64,000 nt of DNA from Bacillota bacterium (GTDB taxonomy: Bacteria > Bacillota_A > Clostridia > Lachnospirales > Lachnospiraceae): contig JAEZTQ010000034.1 of the NCBI GenBank assembly GCA_023443625.1, forward strand, positions 1 to 64,000. Direction: 5' to 3'. A program made the position numbers and the translations under genes. This document shows positions 44,448 to 54,969 of this stretch, piece by piece (position 1 is the first letter of the stretch; each line of letters starts with the position of its first letter). A model generated the notes under the pieces. That model did no database searches, was not told the DNA's origin, and saw only the letters and a program-made list of their open reading frames with translations.

Positions 44448-47400
44448 ATGAAGGAAAACCTCAGAGAGGAAATTAAGCAGACGAAACAAGGGCTTTACGA
44501 TCCCAGATTTGAGCATGATAATTGCGGTATCGGTGCAGTTGTACACATGAAAGGTGTAAAAACCCATGGGACAGTAGAGAATGCTTTAAAAATAGTTGAA
44601 AATCTAGAGCATCGAGCAGGTAAAGATGCCCATGGTCAGACTGGGGATGGTGTTGGAATACTCCTCCAAATATCTCATAAATTCTTTGCAAAGGTTACAA
44701 AACCCCTGGGTTTCGACCTCGGCCTAGAACGGGATTATGGAGTTGGCATGTTCTTCTTTCCCCAGGATGAGTTAAGCCGTAACCAGGCTAAGAAGATGTT
44801 TGAAATTATTGTGGAGAAGGAAGGAATGAAACTCCTGGGATGGAGACAGGTCCCCATACGACCCCAGACCTTAGGGGAAAGAGCAGCAGTTTGTATGCCC
44901 TATATCCTTCAATGCTTTATAAAAAGACCTGTTAATGTAGAGAAGGGAATTGATTTTGATAGAAAGCTCTATATTGCACGCAGGTGTTTTGAACAGAGTA
45001 ATGACAATACCTATGTGGTATCCCTTTCTAGCCGTACCATTGTATATAAGGGAATGTTTTTGGTAAAACAGCTACGTCTCTTCTTTGAAGACCTGCAGGA
45101 TAAAGCTTACGAGAGTGCCATTGCAATTGTACACTCCAGATTCTCTACCAATACCAATCCCAGCTGGCAGAGAGCCCATCCCAACCGATTGATTGTCCAC
45201 AATGGTGAGATTAATACCATTCGGGGTAATGCCGATAAGATGCTTGCCAGGGAAGAAACGATGGAATCAAAGCATTTAAAGGGTGAACTTCATAAGGTGC
45301 TGCCCGTAGTTAATGTAGAAGGCTCTGACTCAGCTATGCTTGATAATACCTTAGAGTTTCTTATTATGAGTGGAATGGAGCTTCCCTTGGCAGTCATGAT
45401 TACCATACCGGAGCCTTGGAGCAATGACTCTGCCATCAGCAGAGAGAAGAGAGATTTCTATCAATACTATGCCACAATGATGGAGCCTTGGGATGGGCCG
45501 GCCTCTATATTATTCTCTGATGGAGATATTATGGGTGCAATTCTTGATAGAAATGGGCTAAGACCTTCCCGCTACTATGTGACTAAGAAGGATTATCTAA
45601 TCCTTTCTTCTGAAGTTGGTGTACTTGATCTACCTCCTGAAGATATTATTAAAAAAGAAAGACTACATCCTGGTAAGATGCTTTTGGTAGATACCATCCA
45701 GGGTAAATTAATAGATGATGAGGATCTAAAAAACAGCTATGCAAGACGTAAGCCCTATGGAGAATGGCTGGATCAAAATCTTGTGAAATTAAAGGAGCTT
45801 CATATACCAAATAAAAAGGTTGTGGAATATGAAGAACATGAACTTGCAAGACTACAAAAGGCCTTTGGATATACATATGAAGATTATAAGACCACTATCC
45901 TTCCCATGGCAGCAAGGGGAGCTGAAGCAACTGCTGCAATGGGTGCAGATTTGGCTCTTCCGGTGCTTTCAAAGAATTACCCGCCTTTATTTGATTATTT
46001 TAAACAATTATTTGCTCAGGTTACCAATCCTCCAATCGATGCAATTCGAGAAGAGATAGTCACCTCCACTTCAGTGTATATTGGTGAGGAGGGAAATATT
46101 TTAGAAGAGCAGACAAATAATTGCAATATGCTTAAGATTAATAACCCTATTTTAACCAATACAGACCTTCTTAAGATTAGATATATGAAGAAACCCGGTT
46201 TTAAGGTAGAAGTAATTCCTATGATTTATTATAAGAATACTTCTTTAGAGAGGGCTATTGATCACCTTTGTCTGGAGGCGGACCGTTCCTATAAAGAGGG
46301 AGCCAATGTCTTAATTCTTTCGGATCGGGGTGTAGACGAAAATCATGTGGCAATTCCCTCCTTGCTGGCAGTATCAGCTCTTCAACAACACTTGGTTCGC
46401 ACCAAGAAGAGAACTGCACTTGCAATGATTGTAGAAAGTGGAGAGCCTAGGGATGTTCATCATTTTGCCTGCTTACTTGGATATGGAGCCTGCGCCGTCA
46501 ATCCTTATCTTGCACAGGAAACCATCCGTCAGCTAATCAGTAATAATATGATTGACAAAGATTATTATGCTGCGGTAGATGATTACAATCATGCCGTACT
46601 CCACGGTATTGTCAAAATCGCTTCTAAGATGGGGATTTCAACAATCCAATCCTATCAGGGATCTAAGATTTTCGAAGCAATTGGTATCTGTAAAGAAGTA
46701 ATTGATAAGTATTTTACACAAACCGTGAGCCGTATTGGCGGAATTACCTTAAAGGATATGGAAAAGCAGGTAGATACCCTTCATTCCATGGCTTTTGATC
46801 CCCTGGGGTTACATGTGGATATGACCATGGATAGCGCAGGTTCCCATAAGTTTCGCAGTGGGAAAGAGGAACATCTCTATAATCCTAAGACGATACATTT
46901 ACTTCAGCAAGCAACGAGAACAGGCAACTACGAGATGTTCAAGGAATACTCTCAGGAGGTTACATCTGAACAGGAGAAGATTAGCTTAAGAGGCTTACTT
47001 GAGATAAATTATCCTAAGCAGGGTGTTTCTCTTGAGGAGGTTGAAAGTGTTGAGACTATTGTCAGACGTTTTAAGACCGGCGCTATGTCCTATGGTTCCA
47101 TATCTTTGGAAGCCCATGAAGCTATGGCCATAGCCATGAACCGTCTGGGAGGTAAGTCCAACAGCGGTGAAGGTGGCGAAAGTCTGGAACGCCTTAGAAC
47201 TTGCCATGAGGAATTAAATAAATGTTCTGCGATTAAGCAGGTTGCCTCTGGTCGCTTTGGTGTAACCAGTGAGTATCTGGTTAGTGCAAAAGAAATCCAG
47301 ATTAAGATGGCACAGGGTGCTAAGCCTGGGGAGGGCGGTCAGCTTCCTGCCGAGAAGGTATACCCTTGGATTGCCAAAACCAGGCATTCAACACCGGGTG

Positions 47401-49004
47401 TAGGGTTAATCTCTCCTCCGCCCCATCATGATATCTATTCTATAGAAGATCTTGCACAATTAATCTATGATCTGAAAAATGCCAATAAGGCAGCTAGAAT
47501 ATCTGTGAAGCTTGTTTCTGAAGCAGGGGTAGGCACTATAGCCGCAGGTGTTGCCAAAGCAGGAGCGGGAGTAATTCTTATCTCAGGTTATGACGGAGGT
47601 ACGGGAGCAGCACCAAGAACATCCATCTATAATGCAGGTCTTCCTTGGGAGTTAGGTCTGGCAGAGACCCATCAGACCTTGATTATGAATGGTCTTCGTA
47701 AAAAGGTAATTCTTGAAACCGATGGAAAACTTATGACAGGTAAGGATGTAGTGATTGCAGCCTTACTGGGGGCAGAGGAATTTGGATTTGCAACGGCACC
47801 TTTAATTACTCTAGGATGTGTGATGATGCGTGTTTGTAACCTGGATACCTGCCCTGTGGGTGTGGCAACACAAAATCCTGAGCTTCGCAAGAATTTTACC
47901 GGGAAACCGGAATATGTAGAGAATTTTATGTGCTTTGTTGCAGAAGAACTGCGGGAATATATGGCGAAGCTTGGCATTAGGACAGCGGAGGAACTGGTAG
48001 GGCGCACGGATCTTTTAAGGATAAAGGAAAACTGTAAGAGGGATGAGAGAGCTAAGCTGGTTGATTTAAGTGCAGTTTTAGTTAATCCCTTTATCGAAGA
48101 TAAAGAAGGAGTGCATTATTGTCTAGACCAGAGCTATGATTTTGAACTAGAAAAGACCATTGATGAAGTGATACTTTTGAAAAAGTTTAATCTAGTAGAG
48201 AAAACGAAACAAAAAGTTAAGGTTCAGATTAGCAATAGGGATAGAACCTTTGGTACGATCTTAGGTTCAGAGATTACTAAGAAATATGGAAGCAGCTTAA
48301 AGGATGATTCCTTTGTCATTGAAGCTTCGGGTAGCGGCGGACAGAGCTTTGGAGCATTTATTCCCAAAGGTCTTACCATTGAGCTGGAAGGGGACAGCAA
48401 TGATTATTTTGGCAAAGGTCTTTCCGGTGGGAAGTTGATTGCCTATCCACCAAAAGAGAGTATTTTTAAAGCCCATGAGAATATTATTATCGGTAATGTG
48501 GCTCTTTACGGTGCTACCAGCGGAAGGGTATTTATTAACGGTGTAGCAGGTGAGCGCTTCTGTGTACGTAATTCCGGAGCTATAGCAGTTGTAGAAGGGG
48601 TTGGCGATCATGGCTGTGAGTATATGACAGGCGGCAGGGTTGTGGTACTTGGTAAAACAGGAAAGAACTTTGCAGCGGGTATGAGTGGCGGTATTGCTTA
48701 TGTTCTTGATGAAGACAGTGATTTATATAAGAAATTGAATAAGGGCCTTGTATCTTTTGATATTGTTAATGAAAAATATGATGTCCTTGAATTAAAGGAA
48801 ATGATCAAAGAACATGTAAAACATACAAATTCGGCAAAAGGAAAGGAAATTCTTGAGGATTTCATGACCTATCTGCCAAAGTTTAAAAAAATTATTCCCC
48901 ATGATTACAGAAGGATGTTACAAACCATTGCCCAGATGGAGGAAAAGGGGCTAAGCAGTGAGCAGGCACAGATTGAAGCATTTTATGCAAATGCTCAAAA
49001 TTAG
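44448..49004 (+). CDS. gltB: Glutamate synthase large subunit
   Basis: This 1518-aa iron-sulfur flavoprotein makes glutamate from glutamine and 2-oxoglutarate. Domains in order: class II amidotransferase with nucleophile C26 in HDNCGIGAVV after a 25-residue propeptide; a central domain; the FMN synthase domain with GEGGES, PGEGGQLP and GYDGGTGAAP; the 3Fe-4S cysteines in CVMMRVCNLDTCPVG; and the C-terminal GXGXG beta-helix. ATG 44448 is chosen with AAGGAGGAG 5-8 bases upstream. It is followed 11 bp later by gltD. A leader terminator suggests nitrogen-dependent attenuation. Confidence 0.97.
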   Translation: MKENLREEIKQTKQGLYDPRFEHDNCGIGAVVHMKGVKTHGTVENALKIVENLEHRAGKDAHGQTGDGVGILLQISHKFFAKVTKPLGFDLGLERDYGVGMFFFPQDELSRNQAKKMFEIIVEKEGMKLLGWRQVPIRPQTLGERAAVCMPYILQCFIKRPVNVEKGIDFDRKLYIARRCFEQSNDNTYVVSLSSRTIVYKGMFLVKQLRLFFEDLQDKAYESAIAIVHSRFSTNTNPSWQRAHPNRLIVHNGEINTIRGNADKMLAREETMESKHLKGELHKVLPVVNVEGSDSAMLDNTLEFLIMSGMELPLAVMITIPEPWSNDSAISREKRDFYQYYATMMEPWDGPASILFSDGDIMGAILDRNGLRPSRYYVTKKDYLILSSEVGVLDLPPEDIIKKERLHPGKMLLVDTIQGKLIDDEDLKNSYARRKPYGEWLDQNLVKLKELHIPNKKVVEYEEHELARLQKAFGYTYEDYKTTILPMAARGAEATAAMGADLALPVLSKNYPPLFDYFKQLFAQVTNPPIDAIREEIVTSTSVYIGEEGNILEEQTNNCNMLKINNPILTNTDLLKIRYMKKPGFKVEVIPMIYYKNTSLERAIDHLCLEADRSYKEGANVLILSDRGVDENHVAIPSLLAVSALQQHLVRTKKRTALAMIVESGEPRDVHHFACLLGYGACAVNPYLAQETIRQLISNNMIDKDYYAAVDDYNHAVLHGIVKIASKMGISTIQSYQGSKIFEAIGICKEVIDKYFTQTVSRIGGITLKDMEKQVDTLHSMAFDPLGLHVDMTMDSAGSHKFRSGKEEHLYNPKTIHLLQQATRTGNYEMFKEYSQEVTSEQEKISLRGLLEINYPKQGVSLEEVESVETIVRRFKTGAMSYGSISLEAHEAMAIAMNRLGGKSNSGEGGESLERLRTCHEELNKCSAIKQVASGRFGVTSEYLVSAKEIQIKMAQGAKPGEGGQLPAEKVYPWIAKTRHSTPGVGLISPPPHHDIYSIEDLAQLIYDLKNANKAARISVKLVSEAGVGTIAAGVAKAGAGVILISGYDGGTGAAPRTSIYNAGLPWELGLAETHQTLIMNGLRKKVILETDGKLMTGKDVVIAALLGAEEFGFATAPLITLGCVMMRVCNLDTCPVGVATQNPELRKNFTGKPEYVENFMCFVAEELREYMAKLGIRTAEELVGRTDLLRIKENCKRDERAKLVDLSAVLVNPFIEDKEGVHYCLDQSYDFELEKTIDEVILLKKFNLVEKTKQKVKVQISNRDRTFGTILGSEITKKYGSSLKDDSFVIEASGSGGQSFGAFIPKGLTIELEGDSNDYFGKGLSGGKLIAYPPKESIFKAHENIIIGNVALYGATSGRVFINGVAGERFCVRNSGAIAVVEGVGDHGCEYMTGGRVVVLGKTGKNFAAGMSGGIAYVLDEDSDLYKKLNKGLVSFDIVNEKYDVLELKEMIKEHVKHTNSAKGKEILEDFMTYLPKFKKIIPHDYRRMLQTIAQMEEKGLSSEQAQIEAFYANAQN

Positions 49005-49015
49005 GAGGTGACAAA

Positions 49016-50515
49016 ATGGGAAAACCAACAGGATTTATGGAATATAGCCGAAGAGAAACAGATGAAGATAATCCAAAGGAAAGAATAAAGCATTTTAATG
49101 AATTCCATCAGCCCCTTGCCATGGAAGAGAGAAAGTACCAGGGTGCACGTTGCATGGAATGTGGAGTACCTTTTTGTCAATCGGGAATGGTAATTGGTGG
49201 GATGGCCTCAGGCTGCCCCTTAAATAACTTAATCCCTGAATGGAATGACTTATTATACAGGGGTAATATGAAAATTGCCTTATCCCGTCTACTTAAAACC
49301 AATAACTTTCCGGAGTTTACAGGAAGAGTTTGTCCTGCCCCATGTGAAGCCGCTTGTACTTGTGGGCTAATTGGTAATCCAGTTACTATCAAAGAAAATG
49401 AAAATGCAATTATTGAGTATGGCTTCGAAGCGGGATATATAAAACCTAATCCTCCTCTAATCCGCACTGGTAAAACTGTTGCTATAATCGGTTCAGGACC
49501 GGCTGGTCTGGCAGCGGCAGACCAGTTAAATAAGAGAGGTCATCTAGTAACTGTGTTTGAGCGTTCAGATCAAATCGGTGGTTTGCTTATGTATGGAATA
49601 CCAAATATGAAACTGGAGAAGCATGTGATTGATCGCAGAGTAAAACTAATGAAGGATGAGGGTATTACTTTTATCACTGGCATAGATGTGGGAGATAATT
49701 ATCAAACAAGCAATCTGTTAAAAGATTTTGATCGTATCATTCTAGCCTGTGGTGCTTCTCATCCAAGAGATATTAAGGTTGCTGGAAGAGAGGCAAAGGG
49801 AATACACTTTGCTGTGGATTATCTTAAATCCGCTACCAAGGATTTGCTGGAGGCAAAGACAACCAACGTGGCCGCAGTTAAGAGCTTTACTATCTCTGCG
49901 AAGGGAAAGAAGGTTCTTGTGATTGGTGGAGGTGATACAGGTAATGATTGTGTGGGAACCTCCATAAGGCAAGGAGCAAAATCTGTTCTGCAGCTGGAGA
50001 TGATGGCTAAACTACCGAATAAAAGAAATGATGATAATCCCTGGCCCCAATGGCCTAAGGTCTGTAAGGTAGATTATGGACAAAAAGAGGCGGAGGTAAT
50101 CTTTGGAAAAGACCCAAGAGTATACCAGACAACAGTGAAAGAATTCATTGCAGATAAGCAAGGAAATGTATGTAAAGTTATTACCGTTGGTCTGGAGAGC
50201 AAGTATGATGAGACCTCCAAGTGCTTTATGATGGTCGAAGTTCTTGGAAGTGAGAGAGAGGTAGAGATAGATCTTGTACTTATCGCAGCAGGCTTTTTAG
50301 GAACCCAATCTTATGTAACAGAAGCCTTCGGGGTAGAACTAGATGGAAGAAATAATGTTAAGACAGAGGCTGACAGATATAAGACCAATGTAGATAAAGT
50401 CTTCGTAGCAGGAGATATGCACAGAGGACAGTCCTTGGTAGTATGGGCAATACGAGAGGGGAGAGAGGTTGCCAAAGAAGTAGATGCAAGCCTAATGGGC
50501 TATAGTAACCTTTAG
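49016..50515 (+). CDS. gltD: Glutamate synthase small subunit
   Basis: This 499-aa subunit oxidises NAD(P)H and passes electrons through FAD and Fe-S clusters to GltB. N-terminal cluster cysteines lie in CMECGVPFC, GCPLNNLIPEWND and CPAPCEAACTCG. The FAD site IIGSGPAGLAAA and the NADPH site VIGGGDTGNDCVG follow, and the C-terminal VFVAGDMHRGQSLVVWAIREG is typical. AGGAGGTGACAAA precedes the ATG, 11 bp after gltB. Confidence 0.97.
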   Translation: MGKPTGFMEYSRRETDEDNPKERIKHFNEFHQPLAMEERKYQGARCMECGVPFCQSGMVIGGMASGCPLNNLIPEWNDLLYRGNMKIALSRLLKTNNFPEFTGRVCPAPCEAACTCGLIGNPVTIKENENAIIEYGFEAGYIKPNPPLIRTGKTVAIIGSGPAGLAAADQLNKRGHLVTVFERSDQIGGLLMYGIPNMKLEKHVIDRRVKLMKDEGITFITGIDVGDNYQTSNLLKDFDRIILACGASHPRDIKVAGREAKGIHFAVDYLKSATKDLLEAKTTNVAAVKSFTISAKGKKVLVIGGGDTGNDCVGTSIRQGAKSVLQLEMMAKLPNKRNDDNPWPQWPKVCKVDYGQKEAEVIFGKDPRVYQTTVKEFIADKQGNVCKVITVGLESKYDETSKCFMMVEVLGSEREVEIDLVLIAAGFLGTQSYVTEAFGVELDGRNNVKTEADRYKTNVDKVFVAGDMHRGQSLVVWAIREGREVAKEVDASLMGYSNL

Positions 50516-50920
50516 TTTTTATATATGATTAATAATTAATAGTTATCCTAAATCCTGAGTAACCAGGTAAGGCATTTTATTTGAGATGCTTAAGCTGGAA
50601 GAAAATGATTTTAGATAACTATTTAATTTAATTAGTAATACATGGTAGTTGCAATTAAGTGTTGTCGGTGCTATAATTTTTGATTGCTGGTTAAAGGAAA
50701 TTATTGATGAATTTGCTAGATGGATTTTTGGATTAAAATGAAAATATTATGTAATGATTCCCTTATTATAATTGGCCAGTTGTTATATTTGTGCACATTA
50801 GATAAAAATTAGTAAAAACAATACTGATTACTAATATCAATTCCTATTGACAACTAGGTCAGTAAGAATTATGATAATAGTATAAAGAAGACGTAATTAA
50901 ACCTTTATAAGGAGGATAAT
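50516..50920 (+). other. Gene-free stretch between gltD and pflB
   Basis: AT-rich. The pflB promoter lies at 50847-50875. No clear terminator for gltBD and no small gene are seen. Confidence 0.5.
50847..50875 (+). promoter_or_regulatory. Promoter of pflB
   Basis: TTGACA at 50847-50852 and TATGAT at 50870-50875 are 17 bases apart, about 45 bases upstream of the ATG. Confidence 0.7.
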
Positions 50921-53146
50921 ATGAGACAGGAATGGTATGATTTTAAACCCGGAAGCTGGATGACCGATGTCAATGTAAGAAGCTTCATTCAACATAATTA
51001 TACACCCTATGAGGGAGATGAATCTTTCCTTGCAGGGCCTACCCAACGAACTACAAAGTTATGGGAAGAAGTAATGGAATTAATGAAAGAAGAATCAAAG
51101 AAGGGTATCCTGGATGCAGAAACATCAGTACCTTCTACGATTACTGCTTTTGGCGCTGGATATATTGATAAAGATTTAGAAGTCATTGTTGGATATCAAA
51201 CTGACAAACCATTAAAGAGAGGCATTATGCCTAATGGTGGTATACGTGTAGTTAAGAATGCTTTAGAATCCTATGGTTATACCTTGGATAAAAAGACAGA
51301 AGAAATTTATTCAGAGAATAGAAAAACACATAATGATGGCGTATTTGATGCATATACAGACGCCATGAAGAAAGCAAGACATACAGGTATTATTACAGGT
51401 CTACCAGATGCCTATGGTAGAGGTAGAATTATTGGTGATTATCGTAGAGTTGCTCTCTACGGTGTAGATTTCTTAATTGAAGAGAAAGTCCAAGCGAAAA
51501 AGCTTCTTGAGATTCCTATTTTAGAGGCACCAGATATTGGATTAAGAGAAGAAATCTCTGAACAGATAAAAGCCTTAAAGCAATTAAAGCAAATGGCAGC
51601 TTCTTATGGATATGATATCGGTAATCCTGCGAAAGACTCCTTTGAAGCTACCCAATGGACTTATTTTGCATATCTTGGTGCTATTAAAGAACAAGATGGT
51701 GCGGCAATGAGTTTAGGTAGAGTATCCACCTTCTTAGATATTTACTATGAGAGAGATTTAAAGGATGGAAAGATTACAGAAGAAGAAGTTCAAGAGCTAG
51801 TTGACCAGTTTGTTATGAAGTTACGTATGGTTCGTTTCTTACGTACACCAGCATATAATGATTTATTCTCCGGTGATCCTACTTGGGTAACAGAGTCTAT
51901 TGCTGGTATGGGTATGGATGGTAGAACTTTAGTAACAAAGAGTAGCTATCGTATTCTTCATACACTATATAACCTTGGTCCTGCGCCAGAACCAAACTTA
52001 ACTGTACTATGGTCCGTATGCCTTCCCGAGGCATTTAAGAAATATTGTGCTAAGGTTTCCATCGATACTAGCTCCATTCAGTATGAGAGTGATGATATCA
52101 TGAGAGAGGTATGGGGAGATGATTACGGTATCGCTTGCTGTGTATCTGCTATGCGTATCGGTAAACAGATGCAGTTCTTCGGTGCTCGTGCAAACTTAGC
52201 AAAGGCTTTACTTTATGCAATTAATGGTGGTGTGGATGAAATCTATGGTGAGCAAGTAGGCCCTATGTTTGCTCCTATCACTAGTGAATACTTGGATTAT
52301 GATGAAGTAATGAAGAAATTCGATCAGACTATGGATTGGTTATCAGAACTATACATTAACACATTGAATGTTATTCATTATATGCATGATAAATATAATT
52401 ACGAAAGATTACAGATGGCTCTTCATGACATCAATATTCTTCGTACAGAAGCTTGTGGTATTGCAGGCCTTAGTGTTGTTGCCGACTCCCTTTCCGCAAT
52501 TAAGTATGCTAAGGTTAAGGTAATTCGTAATGAAGCAGGCTTGGCAGTGGATTACGAAATTGAGGGTGAGTACCCTGCATTTGGTAATAATGATGATAGA
52601 GTTGACCAGATTGCAATTGAACTTGTAGAACGATTTATGAACAAGCTTCGTAAGGTTAAGACCTACCGTGAAGCAAAACAGACTCTTTCTGTACTTACTA
52701 TTACTTCTAATGTTGTATATGGTAAGAAAACAGGTAGCACACCAGATGGTCGTAAAGGTGGTGAACCATTTGCTCCAGGTGCTAATCCAATGCATGGTAG
52801 AGATAAGAAGGGTGCGATTGCTTCTATGGCATCTGTTGCAAAACTTCCTTACAAGCATGCAGAGGATGGTATCTCATATACCTTCTCTATCGTACCAAAG
52901 GCTCTTGGTAAGAGTGAAGAGGAAAGAGTGCAAAACCTTGCAGGTATGTTAGATGGTTACTTTGGCAGTGCAGGACACCATATCAATGTCAATGTATTTG
53001 ATCGTGAGACACTTCTTGACGCTATGGATCATCCTGAGAAATATCCTCAGCTTACAATCAGAGTATCTGGCTATGCCGTTAACTTTATTAGATTAAATAG
53101 AGAACAGCAGTTAGATGTTATTAATAGAACTTTCCATACAAGATAA
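50921..53146 (+). CDS. pflB: Formate C-acetyltransferase (pyruvate formate-lyase)
   Basis: This 741-aa glycyl-radical enzyme converts pyruvate and CoA to acetyl-CoA and formate in fermentation. The catalytic cysteine pair is C406/C407 in [11 protein letters not shown] and the radical glycine is G717 in [12 protein letters not shown]. Length and the [12 protein letters not shown] region identify true pyruvate formate-lyase rather than a diol dehydratase homologue. TAAGGAGGATAAT precedes the ATG. The codon usage looks highly biased, as for an abundant enzyme. Its activase gene follows. Confidence 0.97.
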   Translation: MRQEWYDFKPGSWMTDVNVRSFIQHNYTPYEGDESFLAGPTQRTTKLWEEVMELMKEESKKGILDAETSVPSTITAFGAGYIDKDLEVIVGYQTDKPLKRGIMPNGGIRVVKNALESYGYTLDKKTEEIYSENRKTHNDGVFDAYTDAMKKARHTGIITGLPDAYGRGRIIGDYRRVALYGVDFLIEEKVQAKKLLEIPILEAPDIGLREEISEQIKALKQLKQMAASYGYDIGNPAKDSFEATQWTYFAYLGAIKEQDGAAMSLGRVSTFLDIYYERDLKDGKITEEEVQELVDQFVMKLRMVRFLRTPAYNDLFSGDPTWVTESIAGMGMDGRTLVTKSSYRILHTLYNLGPAPEPNLTVLWSVCLPEAFKKYCAKVSIDTSSIQYESDDIMREVWGDDYGIACCVSAMRIGKQMQFFGARANLAKALLYAINGGVDEIYGEQVGPMFAPITSEYLDYDEVMKKFDQTMDWLSELYINTLNVIHYMHDKYNYERLQMALHDINILRTEACGIAGLSVVADSLSAIKYAKVKVIRNEAGLAVDYEIEGEYPAFGNNDDRVDQIAIELVERFMNKLRKVKTYREAKQTLSVLTITSNVVYGKKTGSTPDGRKGGEPFAPGANPMHGRDKKGAIASMASVAKLPYKHAEDGISYTFSIVPKALGKSEEERVQNLAGMLDGYFGSAGHHINVNVFDRETLLDAMDHPEKYPQLTIRVSGYAVNFIRLNREQQLDVINRTFHTR

Positions 53147-53160
53147 TAAAGATATATGAT

Positions 53161-53199
53161 GTTGAAAAGCAGTTCTGATTACAGAGCTGCTTTTCGACT
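53161..53199 (+). terminator. Terminator between pflB and pflA
   Basis: GTTGAAAAGCAG and CTGCTTTTCGAC arms around a 14-base loop. The T run is weak, so partial read-through to pflA is likely. Confidence 0.55.
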
Positions 53200-53229
53200 A
53201 TAGGAAGTTTGACTAAATATTAACGTAGG

Positions 53230-53257
53230 TTGGAATAGTAACTATATCTGTTATAAT
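53230..53257 (+). promoter_or_regulatory. Promoter of pflA
   Basis: TTGGAA at 53230-53235 and TATAAT at 53252-53257 are 16 bases apart, giving pflA its own transcription start. Confidence 0.4.
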
Positions 53258-53312
53258 GTGGATATAATATATAATATAGATAATAAAGATTAGTAGGAAG
53301 AGGTGATGGGTT

Positions 53313-54053
53313 ATGAGTGTAATGGGAAGGATACATTCCTTAGAAAGCTTTGGAACTGTGGATGGACCGGGTATAAGATTTGTTGTATTCATGCAGGGTT
53401 GCCCGCTACGTTGTCAATTTTGCCATAATCCCGATACCTGGGATGTAAGTAAGGGTACGAAATATGAAGCACAACAATTGGCTGATGAGATAATTAAATA
53501 TAAATCCTATATGGAATATTCAGGAGGGGGAGTAACCTTTACAGGAGGTGAACCCTTACTTCAGGCAGGTTTTCTTCTGGAGGTAAGTAAGCTTCTTAAG
53601 AAGGAAAATATTTCCGTTGCCTTAGATACTTCCGGATATATTTTTAATGATACGGTTGACATGCTTCTTCAAAATACAGATATTGTTCTTTTGGATATAA
53701 AAAATTATGATCCCAGTGTTTATGAAAGGGTAACAGGGGTGTCTCTGGATCCTACATTGAAATTCCTAGATTATCTCAGGGATAATCAAATTAATACATG
53801 GATTCGATATGTGTTAGTGCCTGGGTTAACAGATAATATAGAGAGTATCAAAAAACTTTCTAATTATCTGAAGGAATATTCCAATATATCAAGAATAGAA
53901 ATCTTAGGATTTCATAAGATGGGTGAATTTAAATGGCAGGAGTTAGGACTGGAATACAAACTAGCTGACACTAAGGAGCCAAGCAAAGAGTTGATGCAGG
54001 AAGTCAGAAAAATCTTTGAGAATAGTCAAATAGAAGTATATGCTAACACCTAA
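53313..54053 (+). CDS. pflA: Pyruvate formate-lyase activating enzyme
   Basis: This 246-aa radical SAM enzyme installs the glycyl radical on PflB. The 4Fe-4S motif CxxxCxxC is C30/C34/C37 in GCPLRCQFCHNPDTW. The SAM-binding GGG-like TFTGGEPLLQ follows. It lacks the extra ferredoxin domain found in other glycyl-radical activases, which supports PFL as the target. AGGAAGAGGTG precedes the ATG, and the gene lies 166 bp after pflB. Confidence 0.96.
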   Translation: MSVMGRIHSLESFGTVDGPGIRFVVFMQGCPLRCQFCHNPDTWDVSKGTKYEAQQLADEIIKYKSYMEYSGGGVTFTGGEPLLQAGFLLEVSKLLKKENISVALDTSGYIFNDTVDMLLQNTDIVLLDIKNYDPSVYERVTGVSLDPTLKFLDYLRDNQINTWIRYVLVPGLTDNIESIKKLSNYLKEYSNISRIEILGFHKMGEFKWQELGLEYKLADTKEPSKELMQEVRKIFENSQIEVYANT

Positions 54054-54197
54054 ATAAGTAGGAAACTAAGGAAAAATTCATAGATAGTAATGATAAATTA
54101 CAAACTTAGGTAGCATTATTAAAATAATTCATGTAAAATAAATAACAAAATCCCATGTAGATAAGTCTTAGTATAGAAAAGCCATGGGTAAATCAGC

Positions 54198-54240
54198 AGC
54201 CCCAGTGGATGTATAATACCTCCACTGGGCGCTTCTTATT
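54198..54240 (+). terminator. Terminator after pflA
   Basis: GCCCCAGTGGA and TCCACTGGGCGC arms around an ~11-base loop, then TTCTTATT. It lies just upstream of the phosphatase gene and may also act as a leader hairpin for it. Confidence 0.6.
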
Positions 54241-54266
54241 AAATATAATGAATCGGAGAGATACCT

Positions 54267-54860
54267 ATGAAAATATGCTTAATAAGGCATGGACAGACGG
54301 ATTGGAATGTTCAAGGCAGATTTCAAGGCAGGGAGGATATACCCCTGAATGAGAGGGGAATACAGCAGGCAAAGGAATGTGGAAGAGCTTTAGCTGGAGA
54401 TGATTTTAAAGCTGTGATCAGTAGTCCTTTAAGCCGTGCTAGTAAAACAGCAGAAATCATTGCCGAAATTGTATCAGCTGAGCAGGTAATTATTGAGAAG
54501 GATATAACAGAAAGAGATTTTTCTAAAGTATCAGGTATGACCCCTGTCCAGCGTGAAGCCTTTTATGCTTCAGGAGAAAAGGATGATAAAGAACCTTGGG
54601 AAAAGTTGTGTAAGAGAATGATATCCAGTATAAAGAAATATGGAGAGCAATTTAATGGATATAATATTATTATGGTTTCCCATGGAGCGTCGATCAATTC
54701 TGTCTTGTCGTTCTTAAGTGGGGGCAAGACTGGAACGGGTAAAATCATTTTAAAAAATACTTGCATCAATGTACTAAATTATGAGAATGGTCACTTAAGC
54801 CTTGATGATATTAATCTATCAGCGGAGGAATATCTGACATTAAAATCAACTCGAATTTGA
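54267..54860 (+). CDS. Histidine phosphatase family protein (phosphoglycerate mutase-like)
   Basis: This 197-aa protein has the phosphohistidine motif LIRHGQTDWN at its N-terminus (H9), GRFQGREDIPLNERG, ISSPLSRASKTAEII and the second catalytic histidine in IMVSHGASI. This is the cobC/phosphoglycerate mutase-like branch; the substrate cannot be predicted. CGGAGAGATACC precedes the ATG. It is the last native gene before the G+C-rich block. Confidence 0.92.
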   Translation: MKICLIRHGQTDWNVQGRFQGREDIPLNERGIQQAKECGRALAGDDFKAVISSPLSRASKTAEIIAEIVSAEQVIIEKDITERDFSKVSGMTPVQREAFYASGEKDDKEPWEKLCKRMISSIKKYGEQFNGYNIIMVSHGASINSVLSFLSGGKTGTGKIILKNTCINVLNYENGHLSLDDINLSAEEYLTLKSTRI

Positions 54861-54969
54861 AGTCTTCTAGACTATTTAATTATACTTTCACCAATTCGCA
54901 TTAGGTACACCCATAGCTGAGCTAAAGGAGCAATCCTTAGAGAGTATTTAAATTTAAAAAGTTTTCATT

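Noticed and set aside
52409..52858. 149-aa minus-strand ORF inside pflB
   Set aside because: Antisense to the highly conserved C-terminal part of pyruvate formate-lyase.
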